From positions 1 to 61,444 of the forward strand of contig CAZZNQ010000013.1 in the NCBI GenBank assembly GCA_964655775.1: DNA of 61,444 bases, given 5' to 3'. Each line of letters begins with the position of its first letter. Positions within the stretch are counted from its first letter, which is position 1. Positions 17,182-24,900 of this stretch are shown in pieces. The translations under genes and the position numbers were made by a program. The notes beneath the pieces were generated by a model, which did not search any database, was not told the DNA's origin, and was given only the letters and a program-made list of their open reading frames with translations. This DNA is from CAZZNQ01 sp964655775. Lineage in GTDB: Bacteria > Planctomycetota > Brocadiia > SM23-32.

Positions 17182-19008
17182 ATGCCATTGCTCCAGCCGG
17201 TAAGCGCCTCGAGGTTGTTGGTGGCGGGCTCGTTTCCGGAACACATCATTCAACAGGTCGCCCGAAGCGCGGACTTCGTGCGCATCGTGGGACGATACTG
17301 CGACCTCGAGAGAAGAGGCGGCCGATTCTGGGGGCTTTGCCCGTTCCATAAGGAGAAAACGGGCTCGTTCTCGGTGGACCCGGACAACGGCCTCTACTAC
17401 TGCTTCGGCTGCAAAGAGGGGGGCAACGTCTTCACCTTCCTCGAGAAGATGGAAGGCTTGAGCTTCCCGGAGGCCGTGCGCGCGCTGGCGGCGGAGGCCG
17501 GCATAGACCTGAGCCAGTACGAGCTCCGTAGCGGGCCGGCCAAAGGCGAGCTGAGCCGGCTGAGGGAGATAAACGAGCTGGCAACCGTCTTCTACGAGAA
17601 ATGCCTGGAGAAGGCGCGCGGCGCCGAAGAGGCGCGCCGGTACCTGGCGGGACGGAGCATCAACGACGAATCCGTGGAGCGCTGGCGACTGGGCTATGCG
17701 CCCGACGGATGGGATCATTTTCTCAAGTGTGCCCTCGGGCGCGAATACAAGCCCGAGATGGTGGAGAAGGCCGGACTGGTGCTGCCAAGGCAGAACACGC
17801 CCGGTCACTATGACCGCTTCCGCAACCGGTTGATGTTCCCGATTGCGGACGGCGTGGGACGCACCATCGGGTTCGGCGCGCGCGTTATCGATCCGGAAGA
17901 CGAACCGAAGTACCTGAACAGCCCGGAGACGCCGCTGTTCAGCAAGGGCAGTTGCTTTTTCGGCATGGCGCAGGCCCGGGACGAGATACGCGGCGGCAGG
18001 CAGGCCGTGATACTGGAAGGCTACACCGACGTGATCATGGCCCACCAGCACGGCATCCGCGAGGCGGTGGCCGTGCTGGGAACGGCTCTGACCTCGGATC
18101 ACGCGCGGAGGCTGAGCCGCATCTGCGACACGGTGGTGCTGGTCTTTGACGGTGACGAAGCCGGGCTGAAGTCGGCGATGCGAAGCATAGAGGTGCTGCT
18201 GAACGAGGACGTGGAGATACGTGCCGCCGCGCTGCCCGAGGGGAAGGACCCCTGCGAGCTGATACTGGAAGAGGGCGGCGACGCGTTTCGCAGGCGAATA
18301 GAGGAGAGCGACGGCTTCTACGAGTTTCGGCTGGAAGCCGCGCGCAAACAATACGATACGTCGACGATCGACGGCGCGACGGCCGCGTTCCACGATCTGG
18401 CGCAGATGGCGCTGGCCGTGCGGGACGAGGCGCGCCGCGACCTGATAGTCCGACGGATGGCGCAGGAATTGGGCGTGCGCGAGAGCGACGCGTGGGCGTA
18501 CATGGACCGGCAGCTCAAGCGCCCCGCGAGGCGGCGAGAAGGCCAAGCGAAGGCGGAAGACGCGGGCGTTCTGACCGCCGATCAGTCGCTGCCGGGCGAG
18601 CTGCTGGGCTTCCTGCTGGCGCACCCGATGTTCATGACGGAAGCGGCGGAGCGCGTGGACGTAGACGTGATGAAGCCCTCCGTGCAGACGCGTCTGATAG
18701 GCGCTTGGCTCGGCGGCGACTTCGAAGGCGACGACTCGGGAGTGAAGAGCTTCATGGCGTCCCTGACGGACGCCGAGGAGGCGTCCGCGGCCTCGGCCGC
18801 GCTGGCCCAGGAGCGTGCGCGCGAGGAACGAATAACGCAGACGACCGCGAGGCAGCGACTGGAAGGCTACCTCCGTTACCTGGAGCTCAAGAAGATGGAC
18901 GCCTCCGGGCCGGCCCGCACGGCCGCCCGGGGGAAGAGCGATGCGGAACTGAAGGCCCTGGAGCGCAGGCTCAGGGAGAAGGATAGAAAATCAGCTCATT
19001 CGAAGTAA
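17182..19008 (+). CDS. dnaG: DNA primase
   Basis: A 608-residue primase that makes RNA primers at the replication fork. The N-terminal CHC2 zinc finger is at 53-77 (CPFH..YCFGC). The catalytic core has the Toprim EGYTD at about 279-283 and VFDGDEAG near 321-328. Residues from about 460 form the DnaB-interacting helical domain, joined by a charged linker. The ATG at 17182 adds about 17 residues before the conserved FPEHIIQ start; a later GTG or TTG in the same stretch could be the real start. It is followed 19 bp later by rpoD, the conserved macromolecular-synthesis pairing. Confidence 0.97.
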   Translation: MPLLQPVSASRLLVAGSFPEHIIQQVARSADFVRIVGRYCDLERRGGRFWGLCPFHKEKTGSFSVDPDNGLYYCFGCKEGGNVFTFLEKMEGLSFPEAVRALAAEAGIDLSQYELRSGPAKGELSRLREINELATVFYEKCLEKARGAEEARRYLAGRSINDESVERWRLGYAPDGWDHFLKCALGREYKPEMVEKAGLVLPRQNTPGHYDRFRNRLMFPIADGVGRTIGFGARVIDPEDEPKYLNSPETPLFSKGSCFFGMAQARDEIRGGRQAVILEGYTDVIMAHQHGIREAVAVLGTALTSDHARRLSRICDTVVLVFDGDEAGLKSAMRSIEVLLNEDVEIRAAALPEGKDPCELILEEGGDAFRRRIEESDGFYEFRLEAARKQYDTSTIDGATAAFHDLAQMALAVRDEARRDLIVRRMAQELGVRESDAWAYMDRQLKRPARRREGQAKAEDAGVLTADQSLPGELLGFLLAHPMFMTEAAERVDVDVMKPSVQTRLIGAWLGGDFEGDDSGVKSFMASLTDAEEASAASAALAQERAREERITQTTARQRLEGYLRYLELKKMDASGPARTAARGKSDAELKALERRLREKDRKSAHSK

Positions 19009-19027
19009 GACAGGAGCTGCACAACAG

Positions 19028-20719
19028 ATGGCGCAGAACAAGACCGTAGATCGGGCCGAGGTAGAGCAGGACCTCAAGGGCCTCGTCGAACAGGGCAGGC
19101 AGAAAGGGTTCCTCACGTACGAGGAACTCAACGACTCGCTGCCCGAGGACGTGGTGAGCCCGGAGTACATCGACGAAATCCTCCTGATGCTGGACGAGAA
19201 AGGCATCGAACTCATCGACGAGCGCGAACTCGACGAAGATGAGGACGGGGGCGGTCTGCTTCTGAAAGACGAGGAGACGGACGAAGAGGAAGATTCTGAC
19301 GAGGAAGAGGAAACCATCGCCGCCAGCACCGAGCGCATCGACGACCCCGTGCGCATCTATCTGACCCAGATGGGCCAGATACCGCTGCTGACCCGCGACG
19401 AGGAGATCGCGCTGGCCAAGCGCATCGAGATCGGACGCAAGTGCTTCCGACGCAAGATCATGCAGTTCCAGCCCTGCATCGAAAGCTGCCTGGAGATCCT
19501 GCAGGACGTCCACGACGGCAATCTGCCGTTCGACCGCACGCTGAACGTGAGCGCGCTGGCCGACATGCAGAAAGAAGCGCTGGTGCAGCGGCTGCCGCAG
19601 AACATCGACACCATCCGCAAGCTGGAAGAGCGCAACCGGGGCGACTGGAAGAAATACCGGAAATCCGACACCAGCGAGAAGAGGAAGATCCAGATCCTGC
19701 GCAAGATCCGTGGACGGCGGCGCAAGGCGATGGTCCTGATCGAGGAGATGTACCTGCGCATAAAGAAGGTGCAGCCCCTGATGGACCTGATCAACGCCCT
19801 CTACGATCGGATGAACGGTATCCATTCCGAGTTGCTGCGGCTGCAGAAGACGAACGGCAACCGCGCCAAGAAGCGTGGCATGGAGGCCGAGCTGCGGCAC
19901 CTGGAGGACCGCATCGCTTCGCCGTTCCGCCTGTTCCAGACGCGCGTGATTGCCACGCGGCTGGTGCACGAGGAATACGAACTGGCGAAACAGGAGCTCT
20001 CCGGCGGCAACCTGCGCCTGGTGGTCAGCATCGCCAAGAAATACCGCAACCGTGGCCTGAGCTTCCTGGACCTGATACAGGAAGGCAACACCGGGCTGAT
20101 GCGGGCAGTGGACAAGTACGAATATCGTCGAGGCTACAAGTTCAGCACCTACGCCACCTGGTGGATCCGGCAGGCCATCACCCGCGCCATCGCGGACCAG
20201 GCCCGCACCATCCGTATCCCGGTGCACATGATCGAGACCATGAGCCACATCCGCAACGTGGTGAAGAAGCTGGTGCAGGAGAAGGGCCGCGAGCCCACCC
20301 TGGAGGAGATAAGCCAGGAGGCGGAGCTGAGCATCGCCGAGACGCGCCGCGTGCTGCGCATATCCAAGCGCCCCATTAGCCTGGACCGCCCCATCGGCGA
20401 CAGCGAGGACAGCTTCTTCGGCGACTTCATCGAGGACGAGACCGCGGCCAACCCGATCTCCATGGCTGCCCAGGAGATGCTCAAGGACAAGATCGAGAAC
20501 GTGCTCAGCACCCTTACCTACCGCGAGCGCGAGATCATCAAGCTGCGCTACGGGCTGGGCGACGGCTACACCTACACGCTGGAGGAGGTGGGTCGCATCT
20601 TCAACGTCACCCGCGAACGCGTCCGCCAGATCGAGGCCAAGGCCGTGCGCAAACTGCAGCACCCCGTGCGCAGCCGCAAGCTGGAGGGCTTCATTGACAG
20701 CCTGCCCGGCAACACGTAA
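19028..20719 (+). CDS. rpoD: RNA polymerase primary sigma factor
   Basis: A 563-residue sigma-70. Region 1.1 covers about 15-60, followed by a very acidic linker (about 70-98). Region 1.2 starts at DDPVRIYLTQMG. A long non-conserved insert separates 1.2 from region 2. Region 2 contains NLRLVVSIAKKYRNRGLSFLDLIQEGN and the -10-reading GYKFSTYATWWIRQAITRA (about 369-387). Region 3 follows, then region 4 with TLEEVGRIFNVTRERVRQIEAKA near 515-540 for -35 recognition. It is cotranscribed with dnaG. The last 26 bases of the gene also contain a promoter reading rightward into the following gap. Confidence 0.97.
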   Translation: MAQNKTVDRAEVEQDLKGLVEQGRQKGFLTYEELNDSLPEDVVSPEYIDEILLMLDEKGIELIDERELDEDEDGGGLLLKDEETDEEEDSDEEEETIAASTERIDDPVRIYLTQMGQIPLLTRDEEIALAKRIEIGRKCFRRKIMQFQPCIESCLEILQDVHDGNLPFDRTLNVSALADMQKEALVQRLPQNIDTIRKLEERNRGDWKKYRKSDTSEKRKIQILRKIRGRRRKAMVLIEEMYLRIKKVQPLMDLINALYDRMNGIHSELLRLQKTNGNRAKKRGMEAELRHLEDRIASPFRLFQTRVIATRLVHEEYELAKQELSGGNLRLVVSIAKKYRNRGLSFLDLIQEGNTGLMRAVDKYEYRRGYKFSTYATWWIRQAITRAIADQARTIRIPVHMIETMSHIRNVVKKLVQEKGREPTLEEISQEAELSIAETRRVLRISKRPISLDRPIGDSEDSFFGDFIEDETAANPISMAAQEMLKDKIENVLSTLTYREREIIKLRYGLGDGYTYTLEEVGRIFNVTRERVRQIEAKAVRKLQHPVRSRKLEGFIDSLPGNT

Positions 20720-20722
20720 ACT
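20694..20722 (+). promoter_or_regulatory. Strong sigma-70 promoter inside the 3' end of rpoD
   Basis: TTGACA (20694-20699), a 17-bp spacer, then TAAACT (20717-20722). The -10 box overlaps the rpoD stop codon. Transcription would begin near 20729 and run into the terminator at 20854 or into the zinc-ribbon gene. Confidence 0.65.
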
Positions 20723-20728
20723 ACGCTT

Positions 20729-20890
20729 CCTTTTTCACGCCAGGGACAACGGAGCGGCGCAATGAAGAGATTCTGCTCAGGCGCACAGCGAACGGCAATA
20801 CCGCTGAAGGCGGCCGGACTGTGCCGCTGCGACGGCGTGGAGGGCGACTCCCCGGCCCGAGCCCAATACGGCTCGGGCCTTTTCCTTTGT
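20729..20890 (+). ncRNA. Candidate small RNA or attenuated leader between rpoD and the zinc-ribbon gene
   Basis: About 160 nt bounded by a promoter (20694-20722) and an intrinsic terminator (20854-20890), with no coding frame that has a start signal. Nested pairings can be drawn by eye: CACGCC with GGCGTG as outer stem, AGCG with CGCT, GCACAG with CTGTGC, and CCGC with GCGG near the tip, giving a rod with internal loops. No signature of RNase P, SRP, tmRNA or a known riboswitch was seen. It may be an independent sRNA or a leader whose terminator controls the gene at 20926. Confidence 0.45.
20854..20890 (+). terminator. Rho-independent terminator
   Basis: A perfect 10-bp stem GGCCCGAGCC / GGCTCGGGCC (20854-20863 and 20870-20879) with a 6-nt loop, followed by TTTTCCTTT. 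It ends the rpoD transcript and any transcript from the promoter at 20694. It lies 36 bp before the next start codon. Confidence 0.92.
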
Positions 20891-20925
20891 ACGGACACCA
20901 GGTTTCCCGAATCGGGACGAGAGCC

Positions 20926-21639
20926 ATGAAAGAGACGCTGGCGCAGATCATCGAGTTCCAGGACCTAAGGCAGCGGGCCCAGCAGATCCGGCGTGATATC
21001 GACCGGCTCTCCATCGACATCGACAATCAGGCGCGCATTGTCGAACAGCTCAAGAAGAAGGCCCAGCAGGCGCACGAGCGCCGACTGGAGCTGACCAAGA
21101 AGGCCGACTCGCTCCAGCTTCAAGTCGAGGAGGCGGAAGCCCAAATCGCGCAGTATAAGAAGCAACTGAACGTCACGAAGCACCAGAAGGAATACGACGC
21201 CATACAGAAGGCTATCCTGAGCCGGGTGGCCGACATCGGCAAATGGGAGGACGAAGCCCTCACGGCCCTGCAGAGCGCCGACGACCTGGGCACCCAGGAG
21301 AAAGAAGCGACCGAGGCGGTCGAAGACGCGGAGCAGAGGCTGGAGCAGATCAGGAGCGAGGTGGCCCAGCACACGGCCGAGTTCGAGCAGGAGCTGGCGC
21401 AGGTGGAGGCCGAGATGGAAAGGGCGCGCGAAGGGATCAACCCCGAGGTGTTCTCGGCTTACACACGCCTTCTCGCCAGCAACTTCGAACGCCCGCTGGT
21501 GCCAGTGAAGAGTCGCGTCTGCCAGGGGTGTTTCACCCAGATCACCAAGCAGACCGAGAACCTGCTGATGCGGGGCTCGGAGATCGTCTACTGCCACAGT
21601 TGCGGCCGGATGCTGCTGCTGGCGGACGGGGAGGAATAG
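20926..21639 (+). CDS. Coiled-coil protein with C4 zinc ribbon (COG1579 type)
   Basis: A 237-residue protein from ATG 20926. Residues about 5-180 are a long coiled coil (heptads rich in Gln, Glu, Ala and Lys). The C-terminus carries a four-Cys zinc ribbon, CQGCF near 199-202 and CHSCGRML near 226-229. The match to the COG1579/CT398 family is good. The family is proposed to act in nucleic-acid or secretion-related assemblies, but the role is unsettled. An intrinsic terminator just upstream could set its expression. Confidence 0.85.
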   Translation: MKETLAQIIEFQDLRQRAQQIRRDIDRLSIDIDNQARIVEQLKKKAQQAHERRLELTKKADSLQLQVEEAEAQIAQYKKQLNVTKHQKEYDAIQKAILSRVADIGKWEDEALTALQSADDLGTQEKEATEAVEDAEQRLEQIRSEVAQHTAEFEQELAQVEAEMERAREGINPEVFSAYTRLLASNFERPLVPVKSRVCQGCFTQITKQTENLLMRGSEIVYCHSCGRMLLLADGEE

Positions 21640-21654
21640 GTTCCAGCCCCCTCG

Positions 21655-22323
21655 TCAACCCCGGCGTGGTCCGAAGATCGCCGTGCCGATGCGCACCATG
21701 TTCGCCCCCTCCTCGACGGCCACTCGGTACGAGTTCGTCATACCCATGCTCAGAGTCTTCATCGCCGACCCGGCGGGATCGAAACCCCGTATCTCCTCGA
21801 ACAGCGCCCGCATGCGCTCGAAGTAGGGCCGCGCGTCCTCCGGATCGTCGAAGTAAGGCTCCATCGTCATGAGGCCCTCCAGGCGCAGGTCCTCCATGTT
21901 CGCCACGTGGCGGACCAGGGCGGGCACGGCGTCCGGCTGCACGCCGAACTTGCTCTCCTCGCCGGCGATATTGACCTCCACCAGCACGCGCACGGGCTCG
22001 TCCGCGCGCTTGTCTATCGCCTTCGCGAGCCTCAGACTGTCGACACTCTGGATGCAGCGGAAGATCGGCAGCGCGGCGTTGACCTTGTTGCGCTGCAGGT
22101 GGCCTATCAGATGCCAGCAAACCCGGTCGGCCGCTCCGCCCAGCGCCCGATGGTGGGCGGCCGCTTCCTGCACGTAATTCTCGCCGACGTCGGTGGCGCC
22201 GGCCTCTATCACCTCCGCGATCTCCGACGCCTCCCGCCCCTTCACGGCGGCGACCAACGTCACCTCGGGCGGCAGCGAATCGCGGATCTCCAGGTAGCAA
22301 TCTCCGGGGCTGCGCGCAGCCAT
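21655..22323 (-). CDS. yggS: PLP homeostasis protein (YggS/PLPBP)
   Basis: A 222-residue member of the YggS family, which binds pyridoxal phosphate without catalysis and keeps free PLP in balance. It has a single alanine-racemase-type barrel. The PLP lysine is K28 in LVAAVKGR. DVGENYVQEA, WHLIGHLQRNK, FGVQPD and the C-terminal SMGMTNSYRVAVEEGANMVRIGTAIFG (the phosphate-binding end) are all diagnostic. The ATG at 22323 has GGAGGAG just upstream. It is last in a thi4-panD-yggS operon, 10 bp after panD. Confidence 0.95.
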   Translation of the reverse strand: MAARSPGDCYLEIRDSLPPEVTLVAAVKGREASEIAEVIEAGATDVGENYVQEAAAHHRALGGAADRVCWHLIGHLQRNKVNAALPIFRCIQSVDSLRLAKAIDKRADEPVRVLVEVNIAGEESKFGVQPDAVPALVRHVANMEDLRLEGLMTMEPYFDDPEDARPYFERMRALFEEIRGFDPAGSAMKTLSMGMTNSYRVAVEEGANMVRIGTAIFGPRRG

Positions 22324-22333
22324 AGTCTCCTCC

Positions 22334-22675
22334 TCAGGTGAGGCCCACGACGTTGTTCTCCTCGTCGACGATCACCACCGTGGCGTCGATGGGCGTGTCG
22401 GACAGCTCGAAACCCATCACAATGACGCGGTCGCCCTTGTCGATCAGGCGCGCCGCCGCACCGTTCATACAGACCTCCCTGGAACCGAGCCGGCCGGATA
22501 TCACGTAGGTCTCCAGCCGGGCGCCGTTGTCGATGTCCGCCACCAGCACCTTCTCCCCCACCATCAGCCCGGCCTTCTCTATCAGCACCGGATCCAGCGC
22601 GATGCTGCCGGTGTAGTCGACAGACGCCCCGGTGATGGTGGCGCCGTGGATCTTGGAACGCAGAAACCACCTCAT
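22334..22675 (-). CDS. panD: Aspartate 1-decarboxylase
   Basis: A 113-residue pyruvoyl enzyme that turns L-aspartate into beta-alanine for pantothenate and CoA. The self-cleavage pair Gly23-Ser24 is present in DYTGSIALD; the Ser becomes the pyruvoyl group. K8 (SKIH), NGARLETYVISG and VCMNGAAARL match the family. It is slightly shorter than the usual 115-130 residues. GGAGGA precedes the ATG by 6 nt. It sits 12 bp after thi4 and 10 bp before yggS. Confidence 0.95.
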   Translation of the reverse strand: MRWFLRSKIHGATITGASVDYTGSIALDPVLIEKAGLMVGEKVLVADIDNGARLETYVISGRLGSREVCMNGAAARLIDKGDRVIVMGFELSDTPIDATVVIVDEENNVVGLT

Positions 22676-22687
22676 ATCAGGTCCTCC

Positions 22688-23443
22688 TCAGTTGCCCGAC
22701 AACTCATCCACGATCATGCCCGCCACCTTGCGCCCCGATTTCAGCATGCCGCCGAAAACGGGCCCCATGCGCGGCAGGCCGTAAGCGGCGCAGACGGACA
22801 TGCCCGCCAGGTACAGCCCGGGATACACCTCACCGGCGCGCTCGACCACGCCCACCTCCGCGGGCTCCACGTCCATGAAACCCTCGCCCACGCCATCCGG
22901 AAGGCAGGCCTTATCTCGCTTGCGCACCATCTGGAGCACCTCGGCCGCGTGGCCGGTGGCGTCCACGACCTTGCGCGCGGAGAGGCAGACCGGATCCACG
23001 TGCAGGCCGGCCATCATGATCGGCGTCGCGTTCACCACGGTGCCCCGCACGACGTCGTCCTTAACGACCACGTCCTCGACCTGGGCCAGGTTCATGATGT
23101 GCGCGCCCGCCTGCTCCGCGCGAAAGGCGAGTCCGGCCGCCATCTCGACGGAGCTGACGGCGTATACGTCCCCACGCTTCTCCATGCGCACCCCCAGGTC
23201 GTCCAGCACCTCCCCGTCCTCGACGACGACCACGTTGAAGCCGACTCCTCCTCCCCAGATGCCGCCGCCGGTGGAGAGCCGTTTCTCCAGGACCACGGTT
23301 TTCAGGCCGGACTTCGCCGTGTAGTAGGCAGCCGCCAGGCCCGCCGGCCCGGCGCCCACGACGGCTACGTCGCTCTCGAGGACGCTCAGAAGCTTCTCGG
23401 TGTACGCTTCGATGATCGTCTTGGTAATGAGGGTCTCTTTCAT
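22688..23443 (-). CDS. thi4: Thiazole synthase Thi4, sulfide-dependent (His) type
   Basis: About 251 residues. Builds the adenylated thiazole precursor of thiamine from NAD and glycine. An FAD-type Rossmann fold is seen at residues 27-60 (VAVVGAGPAGLAAAYYTAKSG, then LEKRLSTGGGIWGGG). At the sulfur-donor position the sequence reads MAGLHVDP, with His148 where the yeast suicide enzyme has Cys; His versions use free sulfide catalytically. VVDATGH and GMSVCAAYGLPRMGPVFGGML are further family marks. The ATG at 23443 matches the family start. It heads the operon with panD and yggS behind a near-consensus promoter. No TPP riboswitch is visible in the roughly 110-nt leader. Confidence 0.92.
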   Translation of the reverse strand: MKETLITKTIIEAYTEKLLSVLESDVAVVGAGPAGLAAAYYTAKSGLKTVVLEKRLSTGGGIWGGGVGFNVVVVEDGEVLDDLGVRMEKRGDVYAVSSVEMAAGLAFRAEQAGAHIMNLAQVEDVVVKDDVVRGTVVNATPIMMAGLHVDPVCLSARKVVDATGHAAEVLQMVRKRDKACLPDGVGEGFMDVEPAEVGVVERAGEVYPGLYLAGMSVCAAYGLPRMGPVFGGMLKSGRKVAGMIVDELSGN

Positions 23444-23559
23444 GGACGACGTTCTTTCGGCAATCGGGAAAAGGGCGGCCCCAGTGCGCCGTCGCGCGCC
23501 GATCCGGTTCTGCACGGTCTCCGGCCGCCCCGCCGGAGCCGCCACTGCTCAGGAAGAAC

Positions 23560-23588
23560 ACTATAGAACAGCGCCACGGGTCTGTCAA
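23560..23588 (-). promoter_or_regulatory. Near-consensus sigma-70 promoter of the thi4-panD-yggS operon
   Basis: On the minus strand: TTGACA (23588-23583), a 17-bp spacer, TATAGT (23565-23560). Transcription would begin near 23553, giving a leader of about 110 nt that can form a 7-bp hairpin CTCCGGC/GCCGGAG. Confidence 0.85.
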
Positions 23589-23821
23589 AAGGCGGGCACG
23601 GTCCCCCTGAGGCGGGAGAACGGCACTCCGATGGGCCATTACGGCTTGCGCGATAGGCTTCGAAACGGCCCCAGACTACGATATGTGGCGTCCAGAGCAC
23701 CGGCTATTGCTTTGCCCCCACCCGTTTTTCCACAATAGTTGCACTGCGGTGAAGGTATGTACGCCGCCCGCGCCAGACGCGTGTCCGGCGCGGTCTTCGG
23801 TTCTGAGCGGAGGACACGACC

Positions 23822-24646
23822 GTGGAGTACACGGCGCTGTTCATCTGGCTGACGCTCTGTCTGATGCTCGGGGGGCTCATCAACTACCTGATGGCCGGCG
23901 CGCTCACCCACCGACTGGTGCGGCTGCTCGCGGCGCCTGGCCTGTTCATCCGCAAGTTCACCATGACGGTCGTCGCCCTCTGCTGCGGGGCCACCGTCAC
24001 GCGCGTCTGCGTCTACGACGCCGGGACCGAGGACATCGGTTTTCAGGCCGACGGCATTGCCAGCATCGCCAAGGTGCTGGCGCCGCTGGCGCCGCTGTTC
24101 GGCTGCGCGGTCGCCCTGGGGGCCCTGAACGCGAGCTTCGGGCGCCCTCTCAGCCTGGACTACTCGCCGCCGGCACTGTCATCGCTGGACAGCGGCGGCA
24201 TGCGCGGGTTCGTGCTGGGCACTTGGTCGATGTTGTCCAGCGGCGTGCAGCAGGGGCTGCGGGCGGACTGGCACGACGGGCGGCTCTACGTGCTTTTCGC
24301 GCTGATCTTCAGCCTCGGGCTGGGGGCAAGCGCTCCCATGGAACGCGTCAAAGAGGCGATCCTCGGCGCGGCTCTGGTGGCCGTGGCACTGGCGCTCTTC
24401 TCGTCCATCAGCGTGCGCAGGGCGGGCGTGGTGGCCGCCACACCGGGATGGTTCGCCGGCATCCGCGACTTCGTCATCAGCGCGTCCGGCGTGGCGTTTA
24501 TCCTGATGGTCTACGCGATGATAACCGCACTTTTCGTCGGATTGGCGGTCCGGATATACGAGGTCGCCTCCCGGAGCGGCAGCGGCTCGAGGAAAGGGCG
24601 AACGGCAAAGCTCCCGCCGGACCGCGAAGGCAAGAGAGCCGCGTGA
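23822..24646 (+). CDS. Multi-pass membrane protein, unknown function
   Basis: A 274-residue protein. GTG 23822 is supported by GGAGGA 8 nt upstream. About five membrane helices can be seen (near residues 4-27, 45-58, 80-100, 157-168, 180-197 and 220-242), separated by short loops and ending in a basic tail. A large loop (about 105-155) is Ser/Gly-rich. No transporter or enzyme motif is recognised. It is divergent from the thi4 operon; no clear promoter of its own was found in the 270-bp gap. Confidence 0.7.
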   Translation: MEYTALFIWLTLCLMLGGLINYLMAGALTHRLVRLLAAPGLFIRKFTMTVVALCCGATVTRVCVYDAGTEDIGFQADGIASIAKVLAPLAPLFGCAVALGALNASFGRPLSLDYSPPALSSLDSGGMRGFVLGTWSMLSSGVQQGLRADWHDGRLYVLFALIFSLGLGASAPMERVKEAILGAALVAVALALFSSISVRRAGVVAATPGWFAGIRDFVISASGVAFILMVYAMITALFVGLAVRIYEVASRSGSGSRKGRTAKLPPDREGKRAA

Positions 24647-24660
24647 GGAGTTCGCCTCTC

Positions 24661-24689
24661 TTGACTTCCCAGCTGGGGCGACGGAGAAT
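24661..24689 (+). promoter_or_regulatory. Possible promoter just left of repeat copy A
   Basis: TTGACT (24661-24666), a 17-bp spacer, GAGAAT (24684-24689), directly abutting the 149-bp element. A transcript from here would read through the element into folC. Confidence 0.4.
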
Positions 24690-24838
24690 CTAGGAGGGCG
24701 AACATTAGTCTTCGCGGGTTCTGCTTCATCGACGCAGCGGGGCGAGACGCCCCGCTCTACCCACTGCAGGGATAGCGCGGCCGTCTCGGCCGCGTTGCGG
24801 CAGGCCGAACCGTGGAGTACTTATGTAAGACCGCTTAG
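24690..24838. mobile_element. 149-bp MITE-like palindromic element, copy A
   Basis: Runs from CTAGG to CTTAG and matches 33926-34074 along its whole 149 bp. The ends are an imperfect inverted repeat of about 37 bp; copy B shows it best. Two internal perfect hairpins are present: AGCGGGGCG/CGCCCCGCT with loop AGA, and CGCGGCCG/CGGCCGCG with loop TCT. TA at each end could be a target-site duplication as in Tc1/mariner-IS630 MITEs. It encodes no protein. It fills most of the gap between the membrane protein gene and folC and also contains TTGCGG-N17-TACTTA, a weak outward promoter-like pair. Confidence 0.75.
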
Positions 24839-24900
24839 AAGAGACTCCGTGTTCTCCACGTTCCGTTCCCCCACCTTTCAACGAAAGGTCGCCGTACAGC

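Noticed and set aside
18971..20662. 563-codon frame opposite rpoD
   Set aside because: Antisense shadow of a clearly conserved sigma-70 gene.
20729..20890. RNase P, SRP, tmRNA or 6S RNA
   Set aside because: None of the signature segments of RNase P, SRP or tmRNA is present, and a 6S-like fold cannot be shown by eye. Left as an unnamed candidate.
23444..23555. TPP riboswitch in the thi4 leader
   Set aside because: The conserved CTGAGA and CTGATCTGG-type elements are not present together; only a simple hairpin is seen.
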